Origin: Marinobacter daqiaonensis | GTDB lineage: Bacteria; Pseudomonadota; Gammaproteobacteria; Pseudomonadales; Oleiphilaceae | Length of the DNA stretch: 64,000 nucleotides | Assembly: GCF_900115285.1 (NCBI RefSeq) | Contig: NZ_FOYW01000001.1 | Span: 950,655-1,014,654 of the forward strand | Direction of reading: 5' to 3' | Shown here: positions 11,301 through 20,978 of the stretch, piece by piece | Position numbering within the stretch: position 1 is the stretch's first letter | How the letters are laid out: each line of letters opens with the position of its first letter | The notes under the pieces: model-generated | Databases searched by the model: none | Seen by the model: the letters and a program-made list of their open reading frames with translations, nothing else | Told to the model about the DNA's origin: nothing | Made by a program: the position numbers and the translations under genes

Positions 11301-11827
11301 TCGGTTTCACCCTTTACATGCAGTTGCTGGATGAAGCGGTTCAGGCCATTCGCGAAGGACGTACTCCCAACGCAGACCTGCCCCTGAGCCACGGCACCGA
11401 GATGAACCTGCGGATACCGGCACTGATACCCGACGATTACCTGCCGGATGTGCACAACCGCCTGATGCTGTATAAGCGTCTTGCCAGCGTGAAGAACGAA
11501 GACGAGCTCAAGGACCTTCAGGTGGAAATGATTGACCGGTTCGGCCTGCTCCCTGAACCCGCGAAAAACCTGATCCGGCAGAACAGCCTCAGGATCAGGG
11601 CAGAGGCCCAGGGTATCGTCAAAGTGGACGCGGGCCGGGAGTGGCTGCGCCTGGAATTCGGCAGCCAGACCCCGGTGGATCCCCTGAAACTGGTGCAGAA
11701 GGTCCAGCAGGCACCAGACCGGTATCGGCTCGAGGGAGCCAACACCTTCAGCGTACGGCTGAAAGACGATACAACCGGTGGTAAACTCGACACCATCTCG
11801 ACCGTGCTGGCCGAACTGGCTGCCTGA
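8321..11827 (+). CDS. mfd: Transcription-repair coupling factor Mfd
   Basis: 1168 residues from the ATG at 8321 (MKPGTQHTPL), with AGGAG at 8304-8308. The open frame reaches back to 8243, but the chosen start matches the family length (E. coli 1148). Mfd removes RNA polymerase stalled at DNA lesions and recruits UvrA. Domains in order: UvrB-like N-terminal part, CarD/RID polymerase-binding domain (around IDHGVGRYLGLE), RecG-like translocase with Walker A GDVGFGKTE (about residue 651) and DEEHRFG (about 752), motif TATPIPRTL, and the C-terminal TRCF domain. No defects are seen. Confidence 0.97.
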   Translation: MKPGTQHTPLSDFVPAPPEKAADHRVWDQLNGSSDALAISEAARQFAGLTLVITRTTDEAIRLEQAVRFYLDMPLDEEEAAISDDGLELLSLPDWETLPYDLFSPHQDIVSQRIRTLHRLPRTQRGILIVPARTLMHRLPPVDYLQGNTLLLETGQTLEPGKWRLQLESAGYRHTENVYEHGEYAVRGAIMDIFPMGASQPYRIDLFDNEIETLRTFDPETQRSLERIEQIELLPAYEFPWSKDARSGFRNRWFEHFPNADRNSPVYQDVSQGITPAGIEYYLPLFFDEAATLFDYLPGETLVFTSDGLEESVEHFQQDTANRYEERRHDRMRPILPPQHLFLRTDELFGLLRQRPRVTTVAGETRRSGQGITHLGTGELPDVAMDGRASDPAARLRRFINEFQGRILVCAESSGRREALRDNLSENRISLDAVDGWSDFLTSGQALAITVAPLESGLVLPREGLALITETALFGERVIQRRRREKPTEVDDSGYRDLSELRIGAPVVHIDHGVGRYLGLETITVEEDPSEFLTLEYAGGSKLYVPVSNLHLISRYTGSDTEHAPLHKLGTDRWSNAKQKAMEKIRDTAAELLDVYARREARKGFKFEDPKEAYRHFAAGFPFEETPDQQAAIERVIEDMTSDQPMDRLVCGDVGFGKTEVAMRAAFVATWSGKQVAVLVPTTLLAQQHYESFRDRFSDTAVTVELLSRFRSAGQSGKAIENIESGKADIVIGTHKLLQGDIRFNNLGLVIIDEEHRFGVQQKERLKSLRAEVDMLTLTATPIPRTLNMAMGHLRDLSIIATPPARRLSVKTFVRQRDNAMVKEAILREILRGGQVYVLHNDVATIQKTAEDLRNLIPEARVGVAHGQMRERELEQIMSDFYHKRFNVLVCTTIIETGIDIPSANTIIIERADKFGLAQLHQLRGRVGRSHHQAYAYMLTPPPKAMTADARKRLEAIAEAQDLGAGFMLATHDLEIRGAGELLGEEQSGQIESIGFTLYMQLLDEAVQAIREGRTPNADLPLSHGTEMNLRIPALIPDDYLPDVHNRLMLYKRLASVKNEDELKDLQVEMIDRFGLLPEPAKNLIRQNSLRIRAEAQGIVKVDAGREWLRLEFGSQTPVDPLKLVQKVQQAPDRYRLEGANTFSVRLKDDTTGGKLDTISTVLAELAA

Positions 11828-11908
11828 CCAGGCAGTCCGCCAGCACACCATGGACGAGGCCATCGGACAGCGTGGCCCTAACCGCATACACGGATCAGGA
11901 GAGAACAC

Positions 11909-12595
11909 TTGTACAGACCAGCCTTCGCTCATACCAAACGGCTCGCGACCGCACTGATCCTGTGTCTCGCCCTTGCCTCAACAGCCGCGGCAGAGAACCG
12001 CTACCGCGCCGAGGTTGTGGTGCTTGAGCGACTGGCCGATCCCATCCTGGAAGAGCGCATGTCCGGCAAGCAACCCCTGAGCCCGGTCAGCGAGAAGCGC
12101 CTGCTGGTCGTGGATGCGAATGGCAACCGGCTCTCGGACCTGGACCTCACCGATGACCTGACGCTGAATACGGCAGCAAGTCGCCTGGAAAACAGCGGGA
12201 AGTACCGGGTGCTGATGAAAGCCGGCTGGACCCAGAAATTCCCCCAGGACTACGAGGGTGAACCCATGCGGATCGAAGTGGGTGATTACCTGGAGAGGGC
12301 CGGGCATCGGGCCGTGGAGGGCACGATCGAGGTGGACCGCCGCCGATTCCTGCTGGTGACCGCCATCCTGAACCACTGGCGCCCCGCCCGGGGGGACAGC
12401 TCAAGCGACGGGCAGATCCGCTCTTCAGAAGGGACACCCGGCGCGGAGGATGACAGCTTTGGCGTGAGCGCCAGGGATGACGGCAAGGAGCTGATCACCT
12501 GGATACAGGAGACCCGCCGCATGAGAAGCCAGGAAATTCACTTTCTCGACTCCCCCACCATCGGTGTACTGGTCTACTTCCACAAGCTGGACTGA
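11909..12595 (+). CDS. csiV: CsiV-type periplasmic peptidoglycan-binding protein
   Basis: 228 residues from a TTG at 11909, chosen because AGGAGAG lies only five bases upstream (11897-11903). A signal peptide is clear (hydrophobic core about 12-27, then AAAENRYRAEVVVLERL). The family assignment rests on that N-terminus, the size and the conserved place after mfd, as for PA3003. CsiV proteins are periplasmic factors linked to cell-wall synthase activity in Vibrio. No catalytic motif is visible. A distinct YRVLMKAGWTQ stretch lies mid-protein. Function is inferred from family only. Confidence 0.6.
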   Translation: MYRPAFAHTKRLATALILCLALASTAAAENRYRAEVVVLERLADPILEERMSGKQPLSPVSEKRLLVVDANGNRLSDLDLTDDLTLNTAASRLENSGKYRVLMKAGWTQKFPQDYEGEPMRIEVGDYLERAGHRAVEGTIEVDRRRFLLVTAILNHWRPARGDSSSDGQIRSSEGTPGAEDDSFGVSARDDGKELITWIQETRRMRSQEIHFLDSPTIGVLVYFHKLD

Positions 12596-12605
12596 TCCGT
12601 GGCGA

Positions 12606-12643
12606 CCGGGGCGCAGCCATTAGTGGTGGCCGCGCCCGGATTT

Positions 12644-12644
<1 letters not shown>
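12606..12644 (+). terminator. Rho-independent-type terminator after csiV
   Basis: In the gap between convergent csiV and the phosphorylase gene, CCGGGGCGC (12606-12614) can pair, with one bulge, with GCGCCCGG (12632-12639), followed by ATTTTC. An inner GCCA/TGGC pair extends the stem. This is a plausible end for the mfd-csiV transcript. Confidence 0.55.
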
Positions 12645-14703
<2,059 letters not shown>

Positions 14704-14729
14704 GAACGTCTCCTTGATGCAGTGCTAAA

Positions 14730-15251
14730 TCAGGTTTCAGGAACAATAACGACAGGGGTGCCGGGCCGCAGTCGCGCAAACAGGTCGATCACGTCCCGGT
14801 TGTGCATCCGGATGCAGCCATGGGAGCGAGGAACGCCCATGGGCTCCGTGTCCGGGGTGCCGTGAATATATATAAAACGACGGAAGGTATCGACCCCGGG
14901 GCCGCGGTTGACCCCCCACTCCCGGCCGCAGAGCCAGATGATCCGGCTCAGTATCCAGTCCCTGCCGGGGTGCCTCGCCGCCAGCTCAGGTGACCAGACC
15001 TCCCCGGTGGGGCGCCGCGCGATGAAGACAGTGCCCTGCGGCTGATCGTGACCCACCATGGCCCGGACATAGTGGCGGCCCCGAGGTGTCCTGCCGGAGT
15101 CCTGGGCTTCGCCCGGACCCTTGATAGCGGTGGATACCGGCCATTCGGCCCGCTCACCATCGACTCCCTGGAACAGCAGGATCTGGCGGTCAAGGTCAAT
15201 TCTGAGCTGCGGAAGCGGTGCCTGACCGCCTGGTTCGCTGGAGGTTGCCAT
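14730..15251 (-). CDS. L,D-transpeptidase (YkuD domain) without an obvious signal peptide
   Basis: 173 residues from the ATG at 15251; an upstream GTG at 15281 is also possible. The YkuD catalytic motif is complete: His130, then SHGC at 143-146 with catalytic Cys146 and Arg148, the spacing of the family. These enzymes form or cut 3-3 peptide crosslinks or attach proteins to peptidoglycan. Neither start gives a hydrophobic export signal: the N-terminus is polar (MATSSEPGGQAPLPQLRIDL). It may act in the cytoplasm or use another route. It sits between mscS and psrA; in Pseudomonas nagZ, another wall-related enzyme, holds this position. Confidence 0.85.
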   Translation of the reverse strand: MATSSEPGGQAPLPQLRIDLDRQILLFQGVDGERAEWPVSTAIKGPGEAQDSGRTPRGRHYVRAMVGHDQPQGTVFIARRPTGEVWSPELAARHPGRDWILSRIIWLCGREWGVNRGPGVDTFRRFIYIHGTPDTEPMGVPRSHGCIRMHNRDVIDLFARLRPGTPVVIVPET

Positions 15252-15380
15252 GGATCCGGTAGTCCTGTGGGTCGGAAGCACATCGACGGCCTGGCGGTTT
15301 CCGGGCGGGCCGCTGGCCAGTGAGCAAACAGGACACTACCGAACCGCGCCGCCGTAGGCAACAGGATCGAACGGCAACCG

Positions 15381-16052
15381 TCAGATCACGGAGGCTTCCG
15401 CGCGGGGGGTCCGCATCAGCTCAGGGGCCTGCATACCGGCGGCAAGGAAGGGAATCAGCCGGGCGGCGATTTCCTGAATGGGAGTCTCGACCCCGGTCTT
15501 GGTCTGCAGGATATCCCGCAGGGCATCACTGGAGGACATGGTGAAGGCTGTTGCCCCCAGCATGAACTGGATGCGCCAGTAGCGGTCAACCGGCGACAGC
15601 TCCGGTGTGGCGCGCTTGAGCAGGGACATGAAACGGCTGAAGACCTCCCGGTACTCGTCCTCCAGAAATTCCCTCAGATGGCCCTGGGACTGGGTGTAGG
15701 CGAGACCGAGCAGACGCATGAAGATCGAGATCCCCCACTCGTTGCGCTGAGGCATGCGCACGGCGCTGCCGGTCAGGGCCCCGAGGATCTCCTCCACCGT
15801 GAGCTGACGGTCACCGGGGCGGGCTTCGAGCTCATCGAACTCGGACTCCAGGGTTGCGGAAAACGGGGTCAGGAAGCGGGCAAAGACGGACTGGATCAGG
15901 GAATTCTTGGACCCGAAGTGATAGTTTACCGCAGCCAGGTTGACACCAGCCTTGCTGGTGATCATTCTCAATGAGGTTTCCGCAAAGCCCCTTTCCGCGA
16001 AGAGCTCCTCCGCGGCATCCAGAATCCGGTCGACTGTATCTGACTGTGCCAC
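15381..16052 (-). CDS. psrA: PsrA, TetR-family fatty-acid-responsive regulator
   Basis: 223 residues from a GTG at 16052 (MAQSDTVDRILDAAEELFAE). An upstream TTG at 16070 is less likely because it lies inside an operator-like box, and AGGGG precedes the GTG. The helix-turn-helix segment (SLRMITSKAGVNLAAVNYHF) is almost the same as in Pseudomonas PsrA, as are FMRLLGLAYTQSQGHLR and FMLGATAF further on. PsrA represses beta-oxidation genes and its own gene, is released by long-chain fatty acids, and activates rpoS in Pseudomonas. Neighbourhood (mfd, csiV and phosphorylase on one side) matches PA3002-PA3006, though lexA is not adjacent here. Confidence 0.9.
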   Translation of the reverse strand: MAQSDTVDRILDAAEELFAERGFAETSLRMITSKAGVNLAAVNYHFGSKNSLIQSVFARFLTPFSATLESEFDELEARPGDRQLTVEEILGALTGSAVRMPQRNEWGISIFMRLLGLAYTQSQGHLREFLEDEYREVFSRFMSLLKRATPELSPVDRYWRIQFMLGATAFTMSSSDALRDILQTKTGVETPIQEIAARLIPFLAAGMQAPELMRTPRAEASVI

Positions 16053-16067
16053 AAACCCCACCCCTGA

Positions 16068-16094
16068 CAAACGTGTGTTTTAAACATACGTTTA
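16068..16094. promoter_or_regulatory. Two adjacent PsrA-type operator boxes
   Basis: CAAAC-GTGT-GTTTT (16068-16081) and TAAAC-ATAC-GTTTA (16081-16094) share one base and both fit the published PsrA pattern of CAAAC and GTTTG half-sites split by 2-4 bases; the second is a perfect palindrome in its arms. They lie 16-42 bases upstream of the psrA GTG start, where a repressor would block transcription, so autoregulation is likely. Confidence 0.7.
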
Positions 16095-16107
16095 AAGCAA
16101 AAACCTG

Positions 16108-17124
16108 TCAAGACCTGGCCTGGCGGCCACTTCCGACGCTCGGCTGTTGCTCCGGGCCGGATGTCCCGTTCTCATCAGGGGGCTGGTCATAGATAACGCC
16201 GGCACCGGAGGCCTCGCCGCCCCCTCCGCCGGTTTCCGTGACAGCTTCCGCAACCGAGGCCCAGCCACGGTCGATGGCTTTCTGGTGCTGCTCGAAATAG
16301 GCGGTCTGCAGGCGCCGGTACGCCTTCTCCGCCTCCAGCATGAAGATCAGGTATAACCGGATGTGTTCCCGCTTGCTCAACGCACTGGCCAGGCGCCGCT
16401 GCTCGGAAAGATGCCTGAGGGTGCTGAAACGCGGGGAAGCCAGAGCCGGGTTGAACTCCGCCAGCTCATTGCATTGCCAGATCAGGCCCACGTCCCCTTC
16501 CAGATGGGCGATGTGTCTGCGGGCATCCCGGATCAGCTGCTGGCGCCGCAGGATCAGTTCGAAGTAGGAGGGCTTCGAACTGTACAATCTGCGGATAAAC
16601 GGAACACCCAGCAGCAGAATCACCACGAAGGCTCCAAAACCTCCGCCGGCAACCCATGCCGGTACCAGCCCGGTCAGGCCACTGAGGAAGACCAGGGCCG
16701 CAATGGTGGCGCTCAGCAACCAGACGTCCCGGCGACGCCGTGCTTCATTGAGGCTGAAACTGTCGGGCCAGTCGGACAGTGAGAGAAGATGGAAGTCCAT
16801 CAGATTGACCCGGTCGCACTGCCTCAGCAGTCGCCGCCACCGACGCTGCCGGGACTCGGCGTACCGTCGCTCGGTTTCCTCGGACCCTTCGGAGGGCGCG
16901 GCCTGATCTTCGGCACCGCTTTCGGTGGCATCAGCCCAGGTTTCAGCGGACGCCGGTTCAGGATGTTCCGATGGGCCGGACAACGGTTCCAGCTCCCGGT
17001 CCGGGGTCTCGACCGGAGCGCGGGCGGACTCTGGCCGTGTCCGGTCGGCTGGCCGGCCCGGTCTCAGAACCGCACCGGGCTGGGAGCTTCCGGTGGGCGT
17101 TGTCTTTGCCGTCTTTTCTGCCAT
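16108..17124 (-). CDS. Unrecognised membrane protein with disordered ends
   Basis: 338 residues; I do not recognise the family. Residues 1-90 are rich in Pro, Glu, Ser and Ala and look disordered. Residues 91-130 are basic (RRWRRLLRQCDRVNLMDFH). Two membrane helices follow at about 134-152 and 155-176. A mostly helical, charged cytoplasmic part (about 180-295) contains ELILRRQQLIRDARRHIAHLEGD and may form a coiled coil. The end is Gly/Ser rich. It is on the same strand as psrA, whose operators begin 14 bases after its stop, and divergent from ribE. No catalytic motif is visible; a scaffold or membrane-tether role is only a guess. Confidence 0.75.
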   Translation of the reverse strand: MAEKTAKTTPTGSSQPGAVLRPGRPADRTRPESARAPVETPDRELEPLSGPSEHPEPASAETWADATESGAEDQAAPSEGSEETERRYAESRQRRWRRLLRQCDRVNLMDFHLLSLSDWPDSFSLNEARRRRDVWLLSATIAALVFLSGLTGLVPAWVAGGGFGAFVVILLLGVPFIRRLYSSKPSYFELILRRQQLIRDARRHIAHLEGDVGLIWQCNELAEFNPALASPRFSTLRHLSEQRRLASALSKREHIRLYLIFMLEAEKAYRRLQTAYFEQHQKAIDRGWASVAEAVTETGGGGGEASGAGVIYDQPPDENGTSGPEQQPSVGSGRQARS

Positions 17125-17286
17125 GATGCTTTTACCATCGGGTAACCCGATACCCCCGGTTATCGTGCTCGGTACCTGTAACAGTGTATCGCCCGGGAGA
17201 CCAATTCCTTTAGTAACGAAACGTTTTGATCGGTTACCACGACGCCGCTACACTTGACTCCCGTTTCCAGATACGAGTTCGCCATC

Positions 17287-17901
17287 ATGTTTACCGGAAT
17301 TGTCCAGGGCATTGCCGCCATCGAATCCTTGGAGTCCCGCCCGGGGCTGACCACGTTCATTATCCGGTTTCCAGAACATACGGTCGGTGACATAACCATC
17401 GGTGCCTCCGTGGCCATCAACGGCACCTGCATGACCGTTACGGCACGGGACGGGGACCGCCTGTGGTTTGACGCCATGCAGGAAACCCTGCGACTGACGA
17501 CCCTGGGCCAACTCCGTGAAGGCAGCCGTGTCAACTTTGAGCGGGCCGCGCGGATCGGCGACGAAATAGGCGGGCATCTGCTTTCCGGCCATGTTCACAC
17601 CACAGCCCCTGTTATCAGCCGTGACGAGCCGGAGAACAATGTAACGCTGACGTTCGAGGTTCCCGTCGAGTGGCAGAAATACCTCTTCCCCAAGGGCTAT
17701 ATCGCCGTCAATGGCGCCAGCCTGACCATCGGTGAGGTAATGGACAACCGGTTCAACGTGCACCTGATTCCTGAAACCCTGCGAGCCACCACCTTCGCCG
17801 ATCTCCGGGTGGGTGAGAAGGTGAACATCGAAGTGGACAGCCAGACCCAGACCATCGTGGACACCCTGGCCCGCATGGGGTACGACCGCCCTGCCCGATG
17901 A
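17287..17901 (+). CDS. ribE: Riboflavin synthase (alpha subunit)
   Basis: 204 residues from the ATG at 17287, giving the invariant start MFTGIVQG; the frame is open to 17254 but those 11 residues are not family-like. The two homologous lumazine-binding barrels are visible: the first with NGTCMTVT and FDAMQETLR, the second from GGHLLSGHVHT with NGASLTIGEV and HLIPETLRATT. The enzyme dismutates two 6,7-dimethyl-8-ribityllumazines to riboflavin and the pyrimidine precursor. It stands alone, away from other rib genes. I found no FMN riboswitch in the 162 bases upstream. Its flavin product would feed the flavin-rich NQR complex. Confidence 0.92.
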   Translation: MFTGIVQGIAAIESLESRPGLTTFIIRFPEHTVGDITIGASVAINGTCMTVTARDGDRLWFDAMQETLRLTTLGQLREGSRVNFERAARIGDEIGGHLLSGHVHTTAPVISRDEPENNVTLTFEVPVEWQKYLFPKGYIAVNGASLTIGEVMDNRFNVHLIPETLRATTFADLRVGEKVNIEVDSQTQTIVDTLARMGYDRPAR

Positions 17902-17914
17902 CCGCCAGGGGCTA

Positions 17915-19102
17915 TCAGCGGGGTTCGGACGCCTCGAAAACCACGAACCTGGGGCTCGCCGCCAGCTGCCTGACATTACCGAAGGCGGTTTTCAGGCTCC
18001 GGTGATAACCCAGGTGCCGATTGCCCACCATGAGCAGGCGGCCACCCGGAGCCAGGTGGCTGGCCGCTTCATCGAATAACCTCAGGGCAATGTGATCGCC
18101 AACAACGCCACCCTCATGGAAAGGCGGATTCAGCAGAATCCGGTCAAACCGGCCGGCGGATTCCGGCACTCCGTCCTCGTGCACTAACGCCACCCGGTCC
18201 GCCGCGATCCCCAGGGCGCGGACGTTGGCGCCGACGCTGAGAATCGCCTGGGAGGAAACATCCGTAAAAGTGACGGTGACCCCTGGATTCGCCATCAGCG
18301 CGGACAGCCCCAATACCCCGTTGCCGCAGGCCAGGTCCAGCACCTGCGCTCCGGCAGGCGCATCCGCCAGGGTGGCGGGGATGAACGGCAACAGCTCCCG
18401 CGTACCGATGTCCAGGCGCTCCCGCGCAAACACGGATGGCAATGCCTGTACCGACGCCTTCAGACTGTCCATCCGGTAGCCCCGCCAGAGTTGATCCCAC
18501 CCGGCAAGGGTCAGGGAGCCTGGCCGGCAGACCACACACCTGGCCTTTTTCCGCGCCGGCAGGACGGCATCCGTGGTGACCAGCTTCTGGTATACCCTTG
18601 CGGCCTGAGCCGGCAGGTGCTTGATCATCCCACCGGTGAGCTGGATCCCGCCGGGCACCAGTACCTGGTTGCTCCAGCGCAGCAGGAACTCCAGATAGTC
18701 CAGCTGCCGGGGGACTTTCAGGATAATCGCGTCGAAGCGATCATCCGGCGCCCCGGGAGCCTCACCGGCGGCGGGCCACCCCAGCTCGTCTATCCAGCTG
18801 CCACAAGGCGGCACCGGCAACCCGTTGGCGCCGGCATTGAACGCCAGCGAATCCCGCAGGGCCGCGCTGTCGGCAATCACCCCTGGCTGGAAATCGGCCA
18901 GGCCCAGAGAGAGGGCACCGTGACTGTCATCCACGATCGCAATCCGTTGTCCCCTGGTCAGGCGGCGCCGGGCTTCCGCAACCAACTGCTCATCGGCGGC
19001 ATCCCATGGCCTCAATGATCGCCCGCCCGGAATGGAGCGCTCCAGCCGGAGATTCCCACCGGGCAGCGGGAACAGGTGGGGGCCTCCCTGGCGTAAGCTC
19101 AA
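17915..19102 (-). CDS. rlmG: 23S rRNA (guanine-N2) methyltransferase RlmG
   Basis: 395 residues from a TTG at 19102 whose bases overlap the rsmC stop (TTGA), which would couple translation; a start further inside rsmC (19171) is possible but not family-like. An N-terminal degenerate methyltransferase-like half (to about 200) is followed by the active half with the SAM motif VLDLACGNGVLGL and the catalytic LLNPPFHEGG. RlmG methylates G1835 of 23S rRNA in E. coli. Length (E. coli 378) and both motifs fit. It is the last gene of can-rsmC-rlmG and ends 13 bases from convergent ribE. Confidence 0.88.
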   Translation of the reverse strand: MSLRQGGPHLFPLPGGNLRLERSIPGGRSLRPWDAADEQLVAEARRRLTRGQRIAIVDDSHGALSLGLADFQPGVIADSAALRDSLAFNAGANGLPVPPCGSWIDELGWPAAGEAPGAPDDRFDAIILKVPRQLDYLEFLLRWSNQVLVPGGIQLTGGMIKHLPAQAARVYQKLVTTDAVLPARKKARCVVCRPGSLTLAGWDQLWRGYRMDSLKASVQALPSVFARERLDIGTRELLPFIPATLADAPAGAQVLDLACGNGVLGLSALMANPGVTVTFTDVSSQAILSVGANVRALGIAADRVALVHEDGVPESAGRFDRILLNPPFHEGGVVGDHIALRLFDEAASHLAPGGRLLMVGNRHLGYHRSLKTAFGNVRQLAASPRFVVFEASEPR

Positions 19103-20154
19103 GATCGAACCCGGGCCTGGTAGACGGCAAATTTCCGGTCCTCGAAAAGTACCTGTGACGCCCCGACACAACGTTCAAGCAGCGGTTGATAGGGCAGGAA
19201 ACGGTTTGCCACCAGGCGCAGCTCACCGCCGGGCTGGAGATGGGCCCGCGCCTGCCTGAGGAAGCCCTCGGTCATGGAGGTGTCCGTTCGCACGCCACTG
19301 TGGAATGGCGGATTGGTAACCAGGGTGCGGTATCGACCCAGGGACTCCGGCAGCCCATCACTGGCGATCACCTGCCCACCGGCGTTGTTGGCCTCATAGG
19401 TATGCCGGGTGCAGGCAACCGCCTGGGCCTGGACGTCCACCGCATCCACCGGCCCGAGCCCGGGGTAACGGGCCTGCAGCCACGTGCCGATGACACCGGC
19501 GCCGCAGGCCAGATCAAGCACCGGTCCCTGGGGGGGAACCTCAGCCAGGGTATCAAGCAGCCGACCGGTACCCTCATCCAGCCGTCCTTCGCTGAAAATA
19601 CCCGGCAGACCCGCCACCGACACCGTGGTACCCGCCGCGGTCACCTCGTGCCAGGTCAGCCAGCTGGTGATATCGAATCCGCCGCCAACGGTGGCTGGTG
19701 CCGCCAGCCAGACCTGGCAATGGCGGGCGCTGTCCACCTTCCGGGCATCAGGGTCGAGGGCGCCAAGCTGACGGGAGGCACCTGCCACGCCCTCGCGCTT
19801 CTCTCCCACCAGCACGATACGACCGCCCCTGGCCAACATGGCGCTGGCCAGGGCCAGCTGCATGGTCAGGGCCTGCCGGGACTTGGGCACAAAAAGGGCC
19901 ACGGTATCCATGGGCAGCAGCGCGGGCTCCGGCATGCGATAGCCGAACTGAACGTGGCAGAGGCCGGATGACTGCAGTCTTGAGGCAACGCCAGCGTGTT
20001 CACTGATCACCAGGGGGCGTTCATCACCGGCCTGCAGTTGCGCCAGGAGCCCGGATGACGGCAGGCCGATGAACGCGACCCGCCCGGTCAGCAGGTCAAG
20101 GTTACGGCTAAGGGCGGAGACGGCATTGAGGCCGTCGCTAACATACTCGCTCAT
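19099..20154 (-). CDS. rsmC: 16S rRNA (guanine-N2) methyltransferase RsmC
   Basis: 351 residues, the usual RsmC size (E. coli 343). The N-terminal half is a degenerate methyltransferase fold with no SAM motif; the C-terminal half has VLDLACGAGVIGTWL (SAM binding) and VTNPPFHSG (catalytic NPPF). RsmC methylates G1207 of 16S rRNA in the 30S subunit. It overlaps the carbonic anhydrase stop by four bases upstream and the rlmG start downstream. RsmC and RlmG share the same two-half plan; RsmC is told apart by the GIFSEGRLDEGTGRLL stretch. Confidence 0.9.
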   Translation of the reverse strand: MSEYVSDGLNAVSALSRNLDLLTGRVAFIGLPSSGLLAQLQAGDERPLVISEHAGVASRLQSSGLCHVQFGYRMPEPALLPMDTVALFVPKSRQALTMQLALASAMLARGGRIVLVGEKREGVAGASRQLGALDPDARKVDSARHCQVWLAAPATVGGGFDITSWLTWHEVTAAGTTVSVAGLPGIFSEGRLDEGTGRLLDTLAEVPPQGPVLDLACGAGVIGTWLQARYPGLGPVDAVDVQAQAVACTRHTYEANNAGGQVIASDGLPESLGRYRTLVTNPPFHSGVRTDTSMTEGFLRQARAHLQPGGELRLVANRFLPYQPLLERCVGASQVLFEDRKFAVYQARVRS

Positions 20155-20831
20155 GCCTCAGGGGGAAGGCCGGAGCGCACCGGTCGATTCATGAGTTCTT
20201 TCACACTTTGCTGCTTGATAGCCAACCTTTCCTCCTCACTGCTGATGCTCAGGCCCAGATCCCTCAGCAGTCCATCGGCAATGTCATAGATAAAACCATG
20301 CACGGTGAAGCTCTGTCCCCGCGTCCAGGCATTCCGGATGATGGAGTTCTGGCACACGTGGTCCACCTGCTCCACCACATTCAGTTCACACAGGCGGTCC
20401 ACCCGATCCTGCTGGCAGGACTGCTGATCCAGCGCATCCTGATATTTGTCACGGACGTCCTGCACGTGGCGCAGCCAGTTGCCTATCAGGCCATTACCTC
20501 CGTCAGTCAGGGCCGCACGCACGCCCCCACAGTTGTAATGCCCCACCACCAGCACGTGCCTGACCTTCAGCACATCGATGGCGTACTGGATCACCGCCAG
20601 GCAGTTGAAATCGGTATGCACCACGACATTGGCGACATTACGGTGAACGAAAAGCTGCCCCGGCATCAGGTCGACAATCTGGTTGGCGGGGACCCTGCTG
20701 TCGGCGCAGCCGATCCACAGGTACTCCGGTGCCTGCTGACTGGACAGCCGGCGGAAAAACTCCGGGTCCTGCTGCTTGATCGCGGCTGCCCACCGCTGAT
20801 TGCTTCTCAGCAAATGCTCCATTCCCGCCAC
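20151..20831 (-). CDS. can: Beta-class carbonic anhydrase
   Basis: 226 residues from a GTG at 20831, chosen because AAGGAG lies nine bases upstream (20841-20846); the ATG three codons later has no such site. Zinc ligands and the Asp-Arg pair are visible: GCADSRVPA (Cys, Asp, Arg) and GHYNCGGV (His, Cys), as in E. coli Can. The enzyme interconverts CO2 and bicarbonate for carboxylation reactions and pH balance. The sequence FVHRNVANVVVHTD and the C-terminal HGFIYDIADGLL match the Can subgroup. It heads an overlapping operon with rsmC and rlmG, an unexpected set of partners. Confidence 0.95.
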   Translation of the reverse strand: MAGMEHLLRSNQRWAAAIKQQDPEFFRRLSSQQAPEYLWIGCADSRVPANQIVDLMPGQLFVHRNVANVVVHTDFNCLAVIQYAIDVLKVRHVLVVGHYNCGGVRAALTDGGNGLIGNWLRHVQDVRDKYQDALDQQSCQQDRVDRLCELNVVEQVDHVCQNSIIRNAWTRGQSFTVHGFIYDIADGLLRDLGLSISSEEERLAIKQQSVKELMNRPVRSGLPPEA

Positions 20832-20978
20832 TGGTCGACTCTCCTTCAGCCCGCTGGTTGTGGCGCTGATTGAACGGCATTTGCCGACAGATCGCAACAC
20901 TCTTTATCGTCAACCTGCGTGGTCAGGCGCCGGGACAAGTCTACCGGGGGCGGGACCGCCCCCCGGAGAATCATGCTC

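Noticed and set aside
9632..11932. A 766-codon open frame on the minus strand opposite mfd
   Set aside because: It lies wholly antisense to a complete, well-conserved mfd. High GC at third positions creates long antisense frames. The translation is rich in Gly, His, Gln, Arg and Val with no domain motif.
17125..17286. Possible FMN riboswitch before ribE
   Set aside because: None of the conserved FMN-aptamer segments could be found, and the region is too short for the full element plus a promoter.
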